Shown here: positions 48,167-57,186 of the stretch, piece by piece
How positions within the stretch are numbered: the first letter of the stretch is position 1
How the letters are laid out: the number at the start of each line of letters is the position of its first letter
Assembly: GCF_014212055.1 (NCBI RefSeq)
Contig: NZ_JACJVO010000012.1
Location: 124,001-188,000, forward strand
Origin: Cohnella zeiphila
Lineage (GTDB): Bacteria > Bacillota > Bacilli > Paenibacillales > Paenibacillaceae
Direction of reading: 5' to 3'
Length of the DNA: 64,000 nt
The notes under the pieces: generated by a model
Databases searched by the model: none
Told to the model about the DNA's origin: nothing
The model's input: only the letters and a program-made list of their open reading frames with translations
Made by a program: the position numbers and the translations under genes

Positions 48167-49929
48167 GGGGATTGACCGCTTATTTAAAGCCTTACCGGAA
48201 ATTTTTTGCGTTGGCGCCGCTCTTTATGATCTTCGAGGTCTTTTTCGATCTTCTGCAGCCCAGACTGGCCGCGCATATCGTGAACTTCGGCATCGTGGAC
48301 CGCGACTACGGCGTCATCGAGCAGACCGGATTCGCGATGCTGGCGGTGGCGCTTCTCTCGCTCGTCTCGGGAGTCGGGTGCAATCTGTTCGCCAGCCGCG
48401 CTTCGCAGAACTTCGGGGCCGACATTCGCGAGGCTCTTTTCAAAAAAGTCCAAACGTTCTCGTTCGAAAATGTGGACGCTTTCAAATCGGGGTCGCTCAT
48501 CACGAGAATGACGAGCGACGTCGTTCAGGTGCAGAACCTGGTGCAGATGGCGCTTCAAGGGATGGTCCGGTCTCCGAGCCTGCTCATCGGCAGCGTCGTC
48601 ATGGCCCTGCTCATGAATCTTCGGCTGGGTTTGATCCTGCTCGGCACGCTCGTCGTCCTGGTGGCGGCGCTTGTCGTGCTGATCCGGTTCTCCTCTCCGA
48701 TCTTCACTGCCGTTCAAGCCAAGCTGGACGCCGTGAACACGCGGATTCAGGAGAATCTGGCCGGCATTCGGGTCGTCAAAGCTTTCGTCCGGACAAAGTA
48801 CGAGACGGAGAGATTTCGGGAGGTCAACGGGGATTATACCCGAATTTCCATTCGGGCGTCCCGGTTTATCGCGCTGAACTCTCCGATCGTGACCCTGATC
48901 ATGAATGCGTGCCTGGTGACCGTCCTGCTGTACGGCGGGGACCTCGTATCGACCGGGTCCGTACAGGCGGGGGATCTGGTAGCGTTCGTGAATTATGTCG
49001 TGCAGGTTCTCTCCTCCTTGATCATGGTGAGCGGGCTTCTCATGAACGTGACGCAGGCCAATGTGTCCGCGAATCGCATTCGGGAAGTGCTTGCCGAACG
49101 GCCTCGGATCGAAGACGCGGAACCGGGGGCGGACGATTCCATCCCGGCCCGGCATGTCAAGCTGGAGAACGTTTCTTTCTCCTACAGCGGATCGGCCGAC
49201 CCCAAGGAGCGGGTCTTGCGGGATCTCGACATCGAAGCGAGCCGCGGGGACACCGTCGCCATCATCGGAGCCACGGGGTCCGGCAAATCGACGCTCGTCC
49301 AATTGATTCCCCGGCTGTACGACGTCACGTCCGGGTCCATCCGGATCGACGGGAAGGACATCCGAGATCTTCCTCTGATCGGGCTGCGGAGCCGGATCGG
49401 GATGATCCTGCAGGAATCGTTCCTGTTCACCGGCACGATCCGGGACAATATCGCCTTCGGCAAACCAGACGCGACGCAGGAGGAGATCGAGGCGGCCGCC
49501 AGGATGGCCCAGGCGCACGACTTTATCGCCAAGCTGGAAGACGGCTACGATACGAAGCTCGGCCAGAAAGGCGTCAATCTGTCCGGGGGACAGAAGCAGC
49601 GGCTCTCCATCGCCCGGGCGCTGCTGATTAAGCCTCCCATCCTGATTATGGACGACAGTACGAGCGCCCTGGATCTGGGGACGGAACGGCGGCTTCGGAC
49701 GGCGTTGAACGAGATTATGCGTCATACGATTACGTTCCTCATCGCGCAGCGGATTTCGTCCGTGATCGAGGCGCAGAGAATTATCGTGCTCGACGAGGGC
49801 CAAATCGCGGGCAGCGGCACCCATGGGCAATTGATGGCCTCGTGCGAGGTCTATCGGGACATCTACCGGTCCCAATACGGCAAGCAGGAGGTGCCTTATG
49901 TCGGGCAGCCGACCGTCCAATCCTTCTAA
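48163..49929 (+). CDS. Heterodimeric ABC exporter subunit with degenerate ATPase site
   Basis: 588 residues: an exporter membrane domain of six helices (1-310), then a nucleotide-binding domain with Walker A GATGSGKST, signature LSGGQKQR and Walker B ILIMDDSTSALD. The residue after the Walker B Asp is Asp, not catalytic Glu, and the H loop reads LIAQRISS with Gln for His. This is the degenerate half of heterodimeric exporters such as BmrC/BmrD or TM287/288. Overlaps both neighbours, so the three genes are coupled. Confidence 0.9.
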   Translation: MRGLTAYLKPYRKFFALAPLFMIFEVFFDLLQPRLAAHIVNFGIVDRDYGVIEQTGFAMLAVALLSLVSGVGCNLFASRASQNFGADIREALFKKVQTFSFENVDAFKSGSLITRMTSDVVQVQNLVQMALQGMVRSPSLLIGSVVMALLMNLRLGLILLGTLVVLVAALVVLIRFSSPIFTAVQAKLDAVNTRIQENLAGIRVVKAFVRTKYETERFREVNGDYTRISIRASRFIALNSPIVTLIMNACLVTVLLYGGDLVSTGSVQAGDLVAFVNYVVQVLSSLIMVSGLLMNVTQANVSANRIREVLAERPRIEDAEPGADDSIPARHVKLENVSFSYSGSADPKERVLRDLDIEASRGDTVAIIGATGSGKSTLVQLIPRLYDVTSGSIRIDGKDIRDLPLIGLRSRIGMILQESFLFTGTIRDNIAFGKPDATQEEIEAAARMAQAHDFIAKLEDGYDTKLGQKGVNLSGGQKQRLSIARALLIKPPILIMDDSTSALDLGTERRLRTALNEIMRHTITFLIAQRISSVIEAQRIIVLDEGQIAGSGTHGQLMASCEVYRDIYRSQYGKQEVPYVGQPTVQSF

Positions 49930-51760
49930 CGCGTCCCCCTCGCAGACGAATTTCAATCAGATGGGCTTCCATCAGGGCCCGGGCCGGCATCATGGGGGAG
50001 TTCCGAAGGTTCGATCCAAGGATGCCAAAGGAACGCTCCGGAGAATCGCGGGCTATTTAAAGCTTCAACGGCAGGCTTTATTCTGGGTCGTCCTGTGTAC
50101 GGTGCTCACGACGGTCTTCTCGCTGCTCGGACCCTACCTGATCGGCAAAATCTTCGACAAATTTATTGTTCCGCGTCAATTTGACGGAATCGTGAGAATG
50201 GGCTTGATCTTGTTCGGGGTCTACGTGCTGGGAGCGGTCTTCACCTGGATTCAGCAATATATGGCCTCGAGCCTGTCCCAGAATACCGTTCGGGACATGC
50301 GCCAGGATTTATTCGAACAGTACCAGCGCCTGCCGGTTCCGTTCTTCGACCGGCGGACGCACGGCGAGCTGATGAGCCGGGCGGTCAACGATATCGCCAA
50401 CGTCTCCAATACGCTGAACCAGACCGTCGTCCAGCTCATCGCCAGCGTACTGACCCTCGTGGGCAGCGTGGCCATGATGCTCAGCTTGAGCGCCCGGATG
50501 ACGCTCATTACGGTGCTGACGATTCCGCTCATCGTGCTGGTCACGAAGAAGATTACCGCCTACACCCGCCGGTTCTTCTCGGAGCAGCAGAAGCAGCTTG
50601 GAGATGTGAACGGCTTCGTCCAGGAGAACATCTCCGGCCTGAAGGTCGTGAAGACGTTCGGAAGGGAAGCCCGATCGATCGAGCAATTCCGCGAGATCAA
50701 CGAACGGCTGCGGTCGGTCGGCGTGAAGGCCCAGAGCCTCTCCGGCTCGATGGGGCCGATGATGAACACGTCGCGCAACCTGACGTTCCTTATCATCGCG
50801 GTATTCGGAGGCGTCTTCGCTTACCATGATCTGATTACGATCGGCGTCATCGTCAGCTTCCTGAACTATTCCAACCAGTTCAGCCAGCCGATCAACCAGC
50901 TCGCCAACCAGTACAATCTGTTCCAATCCGCCATCGCCGGCGCGGAACGCGTGTTCGAGGTGCTCGACCTCGAGCCGGAGATATCGGAAAAGGCCGCGTA
51001 CGGGCCGGACCGCGCGATCCGGGGCGACGTCGTGTTCGATCGGGTGAGTTTCGGTTACAAGCCGGGTACGGCGGTGCTTAAGGATGTGTCCCTGCATGCG
51101 AAGCCCGGCCGGACGATCGCCCTCGTCGGCCCTACAGGCGCGGGCAAGACGACGATTATCAATCTGCTGACGCGATTCTACGACATCCAATCGGGCCGGA
51201 TCCTGATCGACGGCGAGGACATTCGGGACCTCGACAAGCAAGCGATCAGAAGGCAGATCGGATTGGTGCTGCAGGATGCTTACGTGTTCTCCGGGACGGT
51301 ACGGGACAATATTCGGTACGGACGGCTGGAGGCCGGCGATCGGGAAGTGGAGGAGGCGGCCCGGCTCGCGAACGCCGATGCGTTCATTCGCAAGCTGCCC
51401 GACGGCTACGACACGTACTTGAACGCCGAAGGAAGCAACTTGAGCCAGGGGCAGCGGCAGCTTCTCACGATCGCCCGAGCGGTGCTGGCGAGCCCGGCGA
51501 TCCTCATCCTCGACGAGGCGACGAGCAACGTGGATACGAGGACGGAGCTTCACATTCAAGAAGCGATGAAAACCTTGATGCAGGGGAGAACGAGCTTCGT
51601 CATTGCCCATCGGCTCAGCACGATCCGCGAGGCGGACGAGATTCTGGTCATCCGGGACGGACAGATCGTCGAACAAGGCTCGCACGGCGAGCTCCTGGAG
51701 AAGAACGGCTTCTATTCCGACATGTATCGGAATCAGTTCGCGCAGGTAGCCGGCCCATGA
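49898..51760 (+). CDS. Heterodimeric ABC exporter subunit with canonical ATPase site
   Basis: 620 residues. A polar N-terminal extension rich in Asn, Gln and His (FNQMGFHQGPGRHHGG) precedes six membrane helices and a nucleotide-binding domain with Walker A GPTGAGKTT, signature LSQGQRQL, Walker B ILILDEATSNVD and H loop VIAHRLST. With intact Glu and His it supplies the working ATPase site of the pair with 48163-49929, whose 3' end it overlaps by 32 bases. Export of drugs or lipids is typical; substrate unknown. Confidence 0.9.
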   Translation: MSGSRPSNPSNASPSQTNFNQMGFHQGPGRHHGGVPKVRSKDAKGTLRRIAGYLKLQRQALFWVVLCTVLTTVFSLLGPYLIGKIFDKFIVPRQFDGIVRMGLILFGVYVLGAVFTWIQQYMASSLSQNTVRDMRQDLFEQYQRLPVPFFDRRTHGELMSRAVNDIANVSNTLNQTVVQLIASVLTLVGSVAMMLSLSARMTLITVLTIPLIVLVTKKITAYTRRFFSEQQKQLGDVNGFVQENISGLKVVKTFGREARSIEQFREINERLRSVGVKAQSLSGSMGPMMNTSRNLTFLIIAVFGGVFAYHDLITIGVIVSFLNYSNQFSQPINQLANQYNLFQSAIAGAERVFEVLDLEPEISEKAAYGPDRAIRGDVVFDRVSFGYKPGTAVLKDVSLHAKPGRTIALVGPTGAGKTTIINLLTRFYDIQSGRILIDGEDIRDLDKQAIRRQIGLVLQDAYVFSGTVRDNIRYGRLEAGDREVEEAARLANADAFIRKLPDGYDTYLNAEGSNLSQGQRQLLTIARAVLASPAILILDEATSNVDTRTELHIQEAMKTLMQGRTSFVIAHRLSTIREADEILVIRDGQIVEQGSHGELLEKNGFYSDMYRNQFAQVAGP

Positions 51761-51794
51761 AGGAAGGGGATGTCCCGGAAGGTAGTTTAAAGCT

Positions 51795-51979
51795 CTAACG
51801 AAACCCAGAGGCGCTATTCCGGCAAAATCGAGGATAGGTGAAACGTAACGAATCGAGGAGACCTTATTGGGGCGGATGATAGCCTTTAGCCGAATGAAAC
51901 GGGCAAATAAGCTTCCTCAGATTCGTTAGAACGCAAGCCTCGCTCCTTTTCGCCGAATAAGAGCTTGAGGTTTCGTTAG
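51795..51979. repeat. Nested inverted repeat of four related ~40-bp units
   Basis: Units start with CTAACGAAACC (51795) and TAACGAATC (51846); inverted partners end with GATTCGTTAG (51929 end) and GGTTTCGTTAG (51979 end). The outer pair also shares TATTC, GGC, AAAA and CGAGG; the inner pair shares GAGGA and CTTATT. The order A, C, inverted C, inverted A gives a long imperfect cruciform in a 370-base gap without genes. It looks like a non-autonomous intergenic element. Confidence 0.6.
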
Positions 51980-52131
51980 CAATGAGACCGCGGCGGGATA
52001 CGCAGAGAAGGAGATATTCGATTGGAAAATCAAATGGCGGTACAGGGATCGCTAACTTCCCCGTAACCGCCATTTCTTCAGGGGGAGACAGCCTCGTTCG
52101 CGGGGAACGGATTCCGCCGCAGGAGGAGGCA

Positions 52132-52893
52132 CTAGACGACCAGAACTTCCACGCCGTTCTCCCGGAATTTCTGGATATCGTACTCCTGTGCTTCTTCTCC
52201 GGTAATCAGCGTATGGATGGCCGAATTCGGCGCGACGGTATGGAGGGAGACCTTGCCGATCTTGCTGTCGTCGGCGACGACGATGATCTTCTCCGCGGCG
52301 CCGATCATGCTCTGCTTGGTCCGGACCAGCAGCGCTTCCGGGTGCATCAGGCCGTACTTGGGGTGGATGGCCGGCGTACCGATGAATGCGGTCTGGACAT
52401 GGAGGGAGTTCAGCACATGATCCGTGAACATGCCGTTCAGCATGTAGCTGGAAGGATATAAATCCCCTCCTGTCAGGATGACGTTGACGCCGCTCGCGTT
52501 GCGCAGCTCGGCCGCGACGTTCATATCGTTGGTGACGACGGTGATGTTGTTCTTATGAATCAGGTTTTTGGCGATGTGCAGGGTGGTGGTTCCCGAATCG
52601 ATGATGATATGGTCTCCCTCGTTCACGAGGCTCGCCGCCATCTGGCCGATTCTGACCTTCTGGTCCAGTCCCTGCGAGGTTCGCTCGTCGAACGGGGGTT
52701 CGTTCTGCATCCATTGATCGATCGTGGCTCCTCCGTGCGTCCGCTTCACCAGTCCCTGCTGTTCGATCTCCGCGAGGTCGCGCCGGATCGTCACTTCATG
52801 GACGTTGAATTCCTGCGCCAGCTCCGAGATGGACACGACGCGGTGCTGCTTGACATACTCCACGATCCGATATTTCCGTTCGGCAGCCAACAA
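52132..52893 (-). CDS. DeoR/GlpR family transcriptional regulator
   Basis: 253 residues from TTG at 52893 (AGGGGG 7 bases upstream). DeoR helix-turn-helix at the N terminus: RVVSISELAQEFNVHEVTIRRDL, followed by a DeoRC sensor domain with IIIDSGTTTLHIA, a phosphate-binding sequence for phosphorylated sugars or polyols. GlpR-like proteins sense glycerol-3-phosphate; the nearby glycerophosphodiester genes make that a reasonable guess. Confidence 0.89.
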   Translation of the reverse strand: MLAAERKYRIVEYVKQHRVVSISELAQEFNVHEVTIRRDLAEIEQQGLVKRTHGGATIDQWMQNEPPFDERTSQGLDQKVRIGQMAASLVNEGDHIIIDSGTTTLHIAKNLIHKNNITVVTNDMNVAAELRNASGVNVILTGGDLYPSSYMLNGMFTDHVLNSLHVQTAFIGTPAIHPKYGLMHPEALLVRTKQSMIGAAEKIIVVADDSKIGKVSLHTVAPNSAIHTLITGEEAQEYDIQKFRENGVEVLVV

Positions 52894-52948
52894 TTGAAGT
52901 CCCCCTAGCCTTGACTTTCTGAAGCCCCACTATGATCATTAACCCCAA

Positions 52949-53740
52949 CTATAGTCGAGGCGCGTTTCCCCTGTCAACGACTCCGTTCGGCGCCGCCGGC
53001 GCTCCCGTAGCCGCGATTGCCTGCGGCGAGACCTGGCCGCCCCGGGTCTCCATCCCATGGACGATGTCGAGCAGCGTGATCTCCTCCAGGACCGGCAGCC
53101 ACTGATCCGGACGGACCTCCTTGAGATAGAACAGAACGGTCATCTCCCGTTCGTCCGGGGAGCCGCGGCTGCTCGTCTTCATCTTCAGATCGGCGATTTG
53201 AATGCCGTGCTTGCCGAATACGGCCGAGATTCGCGCCAGGCTGTCCGGCCGATGGATCATCTTGATCTCGACTTCCTGGTGCCGGTTCTTCCTTCCCCAT
53301 ACCTTCTCCCACTTGTTTAGCAAATAAAGAGAGATCAGAACGAGAAACGTGCAAAAAAACGCGCCGGTCAAAAAACCGGCCCCGACGCAAAGGCCGATGC
53401 CGGCGACCACCCAGACGGACGCCGCCGTCGTCAACCCTTTCACGATATTCCCGTTCCGCATGATGGCGCCCGCGCCTAAGAATCCGATGCCGCTGATGAC
53501 CTGGGCCGCCAGGCGGGCGGGGTCCATGCGCACGCTGACTTCGCTGATAAAGGCCGAGAAGCCGTACATGGACAGCAGCATGATCGTGGTGGAGCCGAGG
53601 CATACCAGAATATGTGTTCGCAACCCTGCGGCATGATGATTCCATTCGCGTTCCATGCCGATCGCCCCGCCCAATGCGGCGGAAATCATCATGCGCAGAA
53701 TTAATTCTCCGTGGGAAATGTACCAGACGCTGTCGCTCAT
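52949..53740 (-). CDS. MgtC/SapB family membrane protein
   Basis: 263 residues. Four to five helices at the N terminus with GGAIGMEREWNHHAAGLRTH and GFLGAGAIMRNGNIVKGLTTAA, the MgtC signature, then a soluble ACT-like C-terminal domain (about 150-240). MgtC proteins affect magnesium, phosphate and ATP balance. AAGGAG lies 12 bases before the ATG. Same direction as the glycerophosphodiester genes but separated by a hairpin. Confidence 0.88.
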   Translation of the reverse strand: MSDSVWYISHGELILRMMISAALGGAIGMEREWNHHAAGLRTHILVCLGSTTIMLLSMYGFSAFISEVSVRMDPARLAAQVISGIGFLGAGAIMRNGNIVKGLTTAASVWVVAGIGLCVGAGFLTGAFFCTFLVLISLYLLNKWEKVWGRKNRHQEVEIKMIHRPDSLARISAVFGKHGIQIADLKMKTSSRGSPDEREMTVLFYLKEVRPDQWLPVLEEITLLDIVHGMETRGGQVSPQAIAATGAPAAPNGVVDRGNAPRL

Positions 53741-53779
53741 GGCCGTTCTCTTGCTCCTTCATCGCCCCGGACCATGAAG

Positions 53780-53810
53780 CTGCGGAACCGACAAACCGTC
53801 GATTCCGCAG
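53780..53810 (-). terminator. Hairpin after the TagC-like gene
   Basis: CTGCGGAA (53780-53787) pairs with TTCCGCAG (53803-53810), with an inner CCGAC/GTCG pairing. Confidence 0.5.
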
Positions 53811-53829
53811 TCGGCATGGCGGACGGGCG

Positions 53830-54879
53830 TTAATCCTTCAGCGCGTCCAAGTAATAGATGTTCGCTTGCCTGCCCCCGGTGTCCCCGGAGGCGAATCCGA
53901 ATGCCAGCCTGGGCGCTTCGGGATGGTTCGGATCCGGAAGCTGAACGGCCAAACCTTCCGGTTCCCGGTACGTGAGATCGGGAGCCGCCGTCATCAGCTG
54001 CCGGTCCGTCACTTCGCCGCTGTTCAGATCGACGGACGTGATGTAGGTGTTGCCGTCCGGATACGTCGAGACGGAATGCGTTCCTTCCAGCAGATAAAGC
54101 GTGCTTCCGTAAGACGTGAATCCTTGGAAGTCGTAAGAGAGCTGCGGCTGCACGACGTCGGCCAGCGGCTGGACATGGCTATGGCTCTTTACCTTCGACA
54201 GCTCGAACACGGCGAAGTGGAACAACCCGTCCAGCCGATAACGCATCGTGAGCAGATCGTGGGCCGTGTCGAGGCTGACCGTCGTCCGATCGGCGCCTTG
54301 GATCAACGAATACTTCTCCAGCCACGGGGTATTCGGCGTAACGACGGCTCCGTCGGTGAAGGGGAAGCGGGCGATTTGCGTTCCCCAGCCGTTGGTTCCG
54401 TCGGCGGGGTGATCGTGGGCGGCATCCACTTCGGTCCACAGATAGGAGACGGGTTCTCCGTTCTGGCCGACCCCGGGCTCGACGCCGATCTGAACGCCGT
54501 GTCCGAAGCCTTTCAAATACATGTAACTGATCACATGTCCCGACTCATCGAGCTTGGTCAGGCACAGATCCCCGTTCAAGGCGCGATCGGCTCCGGAGAC
54601 GGGGGCCGACTCGCCGGGCAGCTGCTGGCCGCCGGCCATCAGTTGGACCGTATACAGGTAATGGTTGACGTTGTCGAACGCGAACGACTGCAGGACGGTG
54701 TTGTTCTGAAGATCCGTTCCCGAGATCAATTCCTTGGCCGGGGCCGTCAGATCGAACGCTTGGGCGGCCTTCACCTTCGCGCCCAGCGGACTGCCGAACG
54801 ACTGCGAAGGAAGCAGCGTCAGCGCCAGAAGGACCGCGCAAGCGGACATCACGAACTTTCTCTGAGACCATGCTCTCAC
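53830..54879 (-). CDS. Secreted TagC/helveticin J-like beta-propeller protein
   Basis: 349 residues from GTG at 54879 (AAAGGG 9 bases upstream). A signal peptide (KFVMSACAVLLALTLLP, cleavage near SFG-SP) leads to LQSFAFDNVNHYLYTVQL, GDLCLTKLDESGHVISYMYL and GHGVQIGVE, the pattern of the P68 RBP/TagC-like propeller found in TagC, helveticin J and phage baseplate proteins. Possibly binds wall teichoic acid or another surface polymer; whether it is bacteriocin-like is not known. Next to glycerophosphodiester genes in the same direction. Confidence 0.75.
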   Translation of the reverse strand: MRAWSQRKFVMSACAVLLALTLLPSQSFGSPLGAKVKAAQAFDLTAPAKELISGTDLQNNTVLQSFAFDNVNHYLYTVQLMAGGQQLPGESAPVSGADRALNGDLCLTKLDESGHVISYMYLKGFGHGVQIGVEPGVGQNGEPVSYLWTEVDAAHDHPADGTNGWGTQIARFPFTDGAVVTPNTPWLEKYSLIQGADRTTVSLDTAHDLLTMRYRLDGLFHFAVFELSKVKSHSHVQPLADVVQPQLSYDFQGFTSYGSTLYLLEGTHSVSTYPDGNTYITSVDLNSGEVTDRQLMTAAPDLTYREPEGLAVQLPDPNHPEAPRLAFGFASGDTGGRQANIYYLDALKD

Positions 54880-54930
54880 CTGAATACACCCTTTCCTCTA
54901 TAAGCGTAACCGTCGCGAGGCCGAAACCTC

Positions 54931-55758
54931 TCAGCTTTGCGGGTAACGGTCGAGGGTCTGCAGAAAGACCTTCGGCTCGTCGACGGCAAATCTGCGAATG
55001 CCGAGATCAAGCAAGTCGAACAAAGTGTCCTGATCGAACCGGGCGATCAGCACTTCAAGCTCCATTCCCGCCTCGGTCAGCTGCCGATAGACGGTCTGCA
55101 GGAAGTCCCGGCCCACCCGATAGCGCCAGCCCGATTCCCGATTGTCGTCGTCGACCAGGTGGATCTGGATGATATCGAGAGAGTCGAAGCCGGTCTCCCG
55201 GGCATTCTCGTAGGCTCGGATGGTGGCTTCGGGCACGCTGCCCGGAACCCACATCATCGTTCGCACTTCCGGCGCCAGCCGCTTGACCTTCTTGCAGTTC
55301 TCGTGGTCGCGATGGGCGAAGATGATCTGGCGGCCGACGCCGCGCTGCCCGATCAGCGCGGCCATCTTCGCCAGGTCGACTTCCTTATAATCCAGATATA
55401 GCTCGCGGTCGGGGTGGGCGGCCAGCACCGCCAGCACGTCGTCCAGCGAGGGGATGCGTTCTCCGCGGAACGCTTCCCCGAACGGAAGACCGGCATCCCA
55501 GCGCTGAAGCTGCCCGAAGGTCATCTCGGCGATCGGCCGATCCCGTTCCTCGGCGGGGGCGTCCGTCGTGCGGCGGAGCGTCGAATCGTGAATGCCGACG
55601 ATCACGCCGTCTCCCGTCTGGCGGATGTCCAGCTCGGGAATGCCTCCCAGATCCCAAGCGTACCGCATCGCCGCCATGGTGTTCTCCGGTACTTCGATGT
55701 TGCTGTTCTGATGGGCCTGCCAGCGAATCTGGCGCACGATGCTTCCGGTTGCGGACAA
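54931..55758 (-). CDS. Glycerophosphodiester phosphodiesterase
   Basis: 275 residues of the GDPD TIM-barrel family. WQAHQNSNIEVPENTMAAM supplies the first active-site His and Glu region (usually RGxxxxxPENT; here AHQNSNIEVPENT), ELDIRQTGDGVIVGIHDSTL the metal Glu/Asp and second His, and ELYLDYKE the Lys. It would split glycerophosphodiesters into glycerol-3-phosphate and alcohol. There is no signal peptide, so it acts in the cytoplasm on imported substrate. TTG at 55758 has AAAGGAGGGG upstream. Directly behind a Ugp-like importer in the same operon. Confidence 0.86.
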   Translation of the reverse strand: MSATGSIVRQIRWQAHQNSNIEVPENTMAAMRYAWDLGGIPELDIRQTGDGVIVGIHDSTLRRTTDAPAEERDRPIAEMTFGQLQRWDAGLPFGEAFRGERIPSLDDVLAVLAAHPDRELYLDYKEVDLAKMAALIGQRGVGRQIIFAHRDHENCKKVKRLAPEVRTMMWVPGSVPEATIRAYENARETGFDSLDIIQIHLVDDDNRESGWRYRVGRDFLQTVYRQLTEAGMELEVLIARFDQDTLFDLLDLGIRRFAVDEPKVFLQTLDRYPQS

Positions 55759-55773
55759 GGCGAATCCCCTCCT

Positions 55774-57132
55774 TTAGTTGGAAGACAGAATGTCCTCCGC
55801 CGACTTTTTGAACGTTTTCAGGGTGGCGTCGACGTCCTTGTGATCGTACATGATCGCCTCGATGGCGGAGAAGAACTCCTTCATGACCAGCGGCCAAGCG
55901 ACGCTCTTGTTCGTGTCGACGGCGTATTGAAGCTGATCGTAGGCCGTCTTGCGGTTCGGATCCTTCGCCCAGAGGTCTTGAACTTCCTGGCTCTCGGCCA
56001 TCTTCTTGGTGAACGGCAGGTATCCGGTGTCCAGGATGAACTGCTGCGCCCCCTGCGGATCGGTCTCGACCCACTGGACGAATTCCCAAGCCGCGTCCTT
56101 ATGCTTCGAAGAGTCGAGCATGACGATGTTGCCGCCGCCGGTCGGCTCGGCGTGCTGCTTGTCCGCGGGCAGGAAAGCCGTGACGTAGTCGAAGTCCGTC
56201 TGAAGCGTGCTCATGATGCCGGTGGACTGGAACACCATGCCGACCTTGCCGCTCGTGAACATCTGGTTGACGATGCTGCCCGAATCCTGGCTCGGCGGGT
56301 AATACAGAGCGCCGGAGTCTTGCAGGTCGCGCAGATAAGAGAACACTTTGTTGCCGGTGCCGTCGTCGACAAAGGGGACCGTCTTGCCGTCGTCGCTGAA
56401 GAACGTGCTGCCCGCCTGGGTGATCATGGCCAGCGGATACCAGGTGTCGTAAGGCATCGTCAGTCCGTACGTCGAGACCTTGCCGTTCTCCTTGACGACG
56501 AGGGCGTTGGCGACCTTCTTCAGGTCGTCCCATGTCTGGGGAACTTGCAGGCCCTTCTCGTCCAGCATCTTCTTATTGATATAGAAGATCGGCGTCGACC
56601 GGTTCAAGGGCAGCGAGACCAGCTTGTCGTTGAAGACGGAATGGCCCATCAGACCTTGCACGAAGTCGTCCTTGCTCATCCCCGACTTGTCCATGTAAGG
56701 CGTCATGTCCGCGAGCACGTCGGATTCCGCGAACTGTTGGACGTAAGCCCTTTCCACCATGCTGACGTCGGGAGCGTTATTGCCGGCGATCGCCTGCTGA
56801 AGCTTGGTGGACGCATCGTCGTAACTGCCTTGGAACGTGCTGACAACCTGAACGTCGGGGTGCGAGGAGTTGAAGCGCTGAACCATGGCGTCCAAGGCTT
56901 CGCCCGTCTTGCCGCTGGTCGAATGCCAGAACTGGATCGTCACCTTCTCGCCGGAGCCCGATTGTCCCGACGTCTGCGATGCGCTGGGCGACGAGCTGCC
57001 GGAAGCGCTGGCGGAGGGGCTGCCTGAAGCGGCGTTGCCCCCGTTGTTGCCGGAATTGTTCGACGAACATCCTGCCAGAACGCCCGTCAGCATGGCCGAA
57101 GCCAGTAAGATACTGCCTGTTCTCCTTTTCAT
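55774..57132 (-). CDS. ABC importer substrate-binding lipoprotein (UgpB/family 1)
   Basis: 452 residues. Lipoprotein signal LLASAMLTGVLAGCSS and a Ser/Gly/Asn-rich linker, then a family 1 solute-binding protein: IQFWHSTSG, FNSSHPDVQVVSTFQGSYDD, YINKKMLDEKGL and GGGNIVML. The pattern is closest to UgpB-type glycerol-3-phosphate or glycerophosphodiester binders, in line with the diesterase behind it. ATG at 57132 has GGGGGAAG 7 bases upstream. Confidence 0.87.
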   Translation of the reverse strand: MKRRTGSILLASAMLTGVLAGCSSNNSGNNGGNAASGSPSASASGSSSPSASQTSGQSGSGEKVTIQFWHSTSGKTGEALDAMVQRFNSSHPDVQVVSTFQGSYDDASTKLQQAIAGNNAPDVSMVERAYVQQFAESDVLADMTPYMDKSGMSKDDFVQGLMGHSVFNDKLVSLPLNRSTPIFYINKKMLDEKGLQVPQTWDDLKKVANALVVKENGKVSTYGLTMPYDTWYPLAMITQAGSTFFSDDGKTVPFVDDGTGNKVFSYLRDLQDSGALYYPPSQDSGSIVNQMFTSGKVGMVFQSTGIMSTLQTDFDYVTAFLPADKQHAEPTGGGNIVMLDSSKHKDAAWEFVQWVETDPQGAQQFILDTGYLPFTKKMAESQEVQDLWAKDPNRKTAYDQLQYAVDTNKSVAWPLVMKEFFSAIEAIMYDHKDVDATLKTFKKSAEDILSSN

Positions 57133-57186
57133 GTGCAACTTCCCCCTGTCAAAATCGTGAGTTTTATTATTCGAAAAGGATTAACG

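Noticed and set aside
48184-49956. 590-residue minus-strand frame opposite the ABC exporter gene
   Set aside because: Shadow of a gene with complete Walker and signature motifs.
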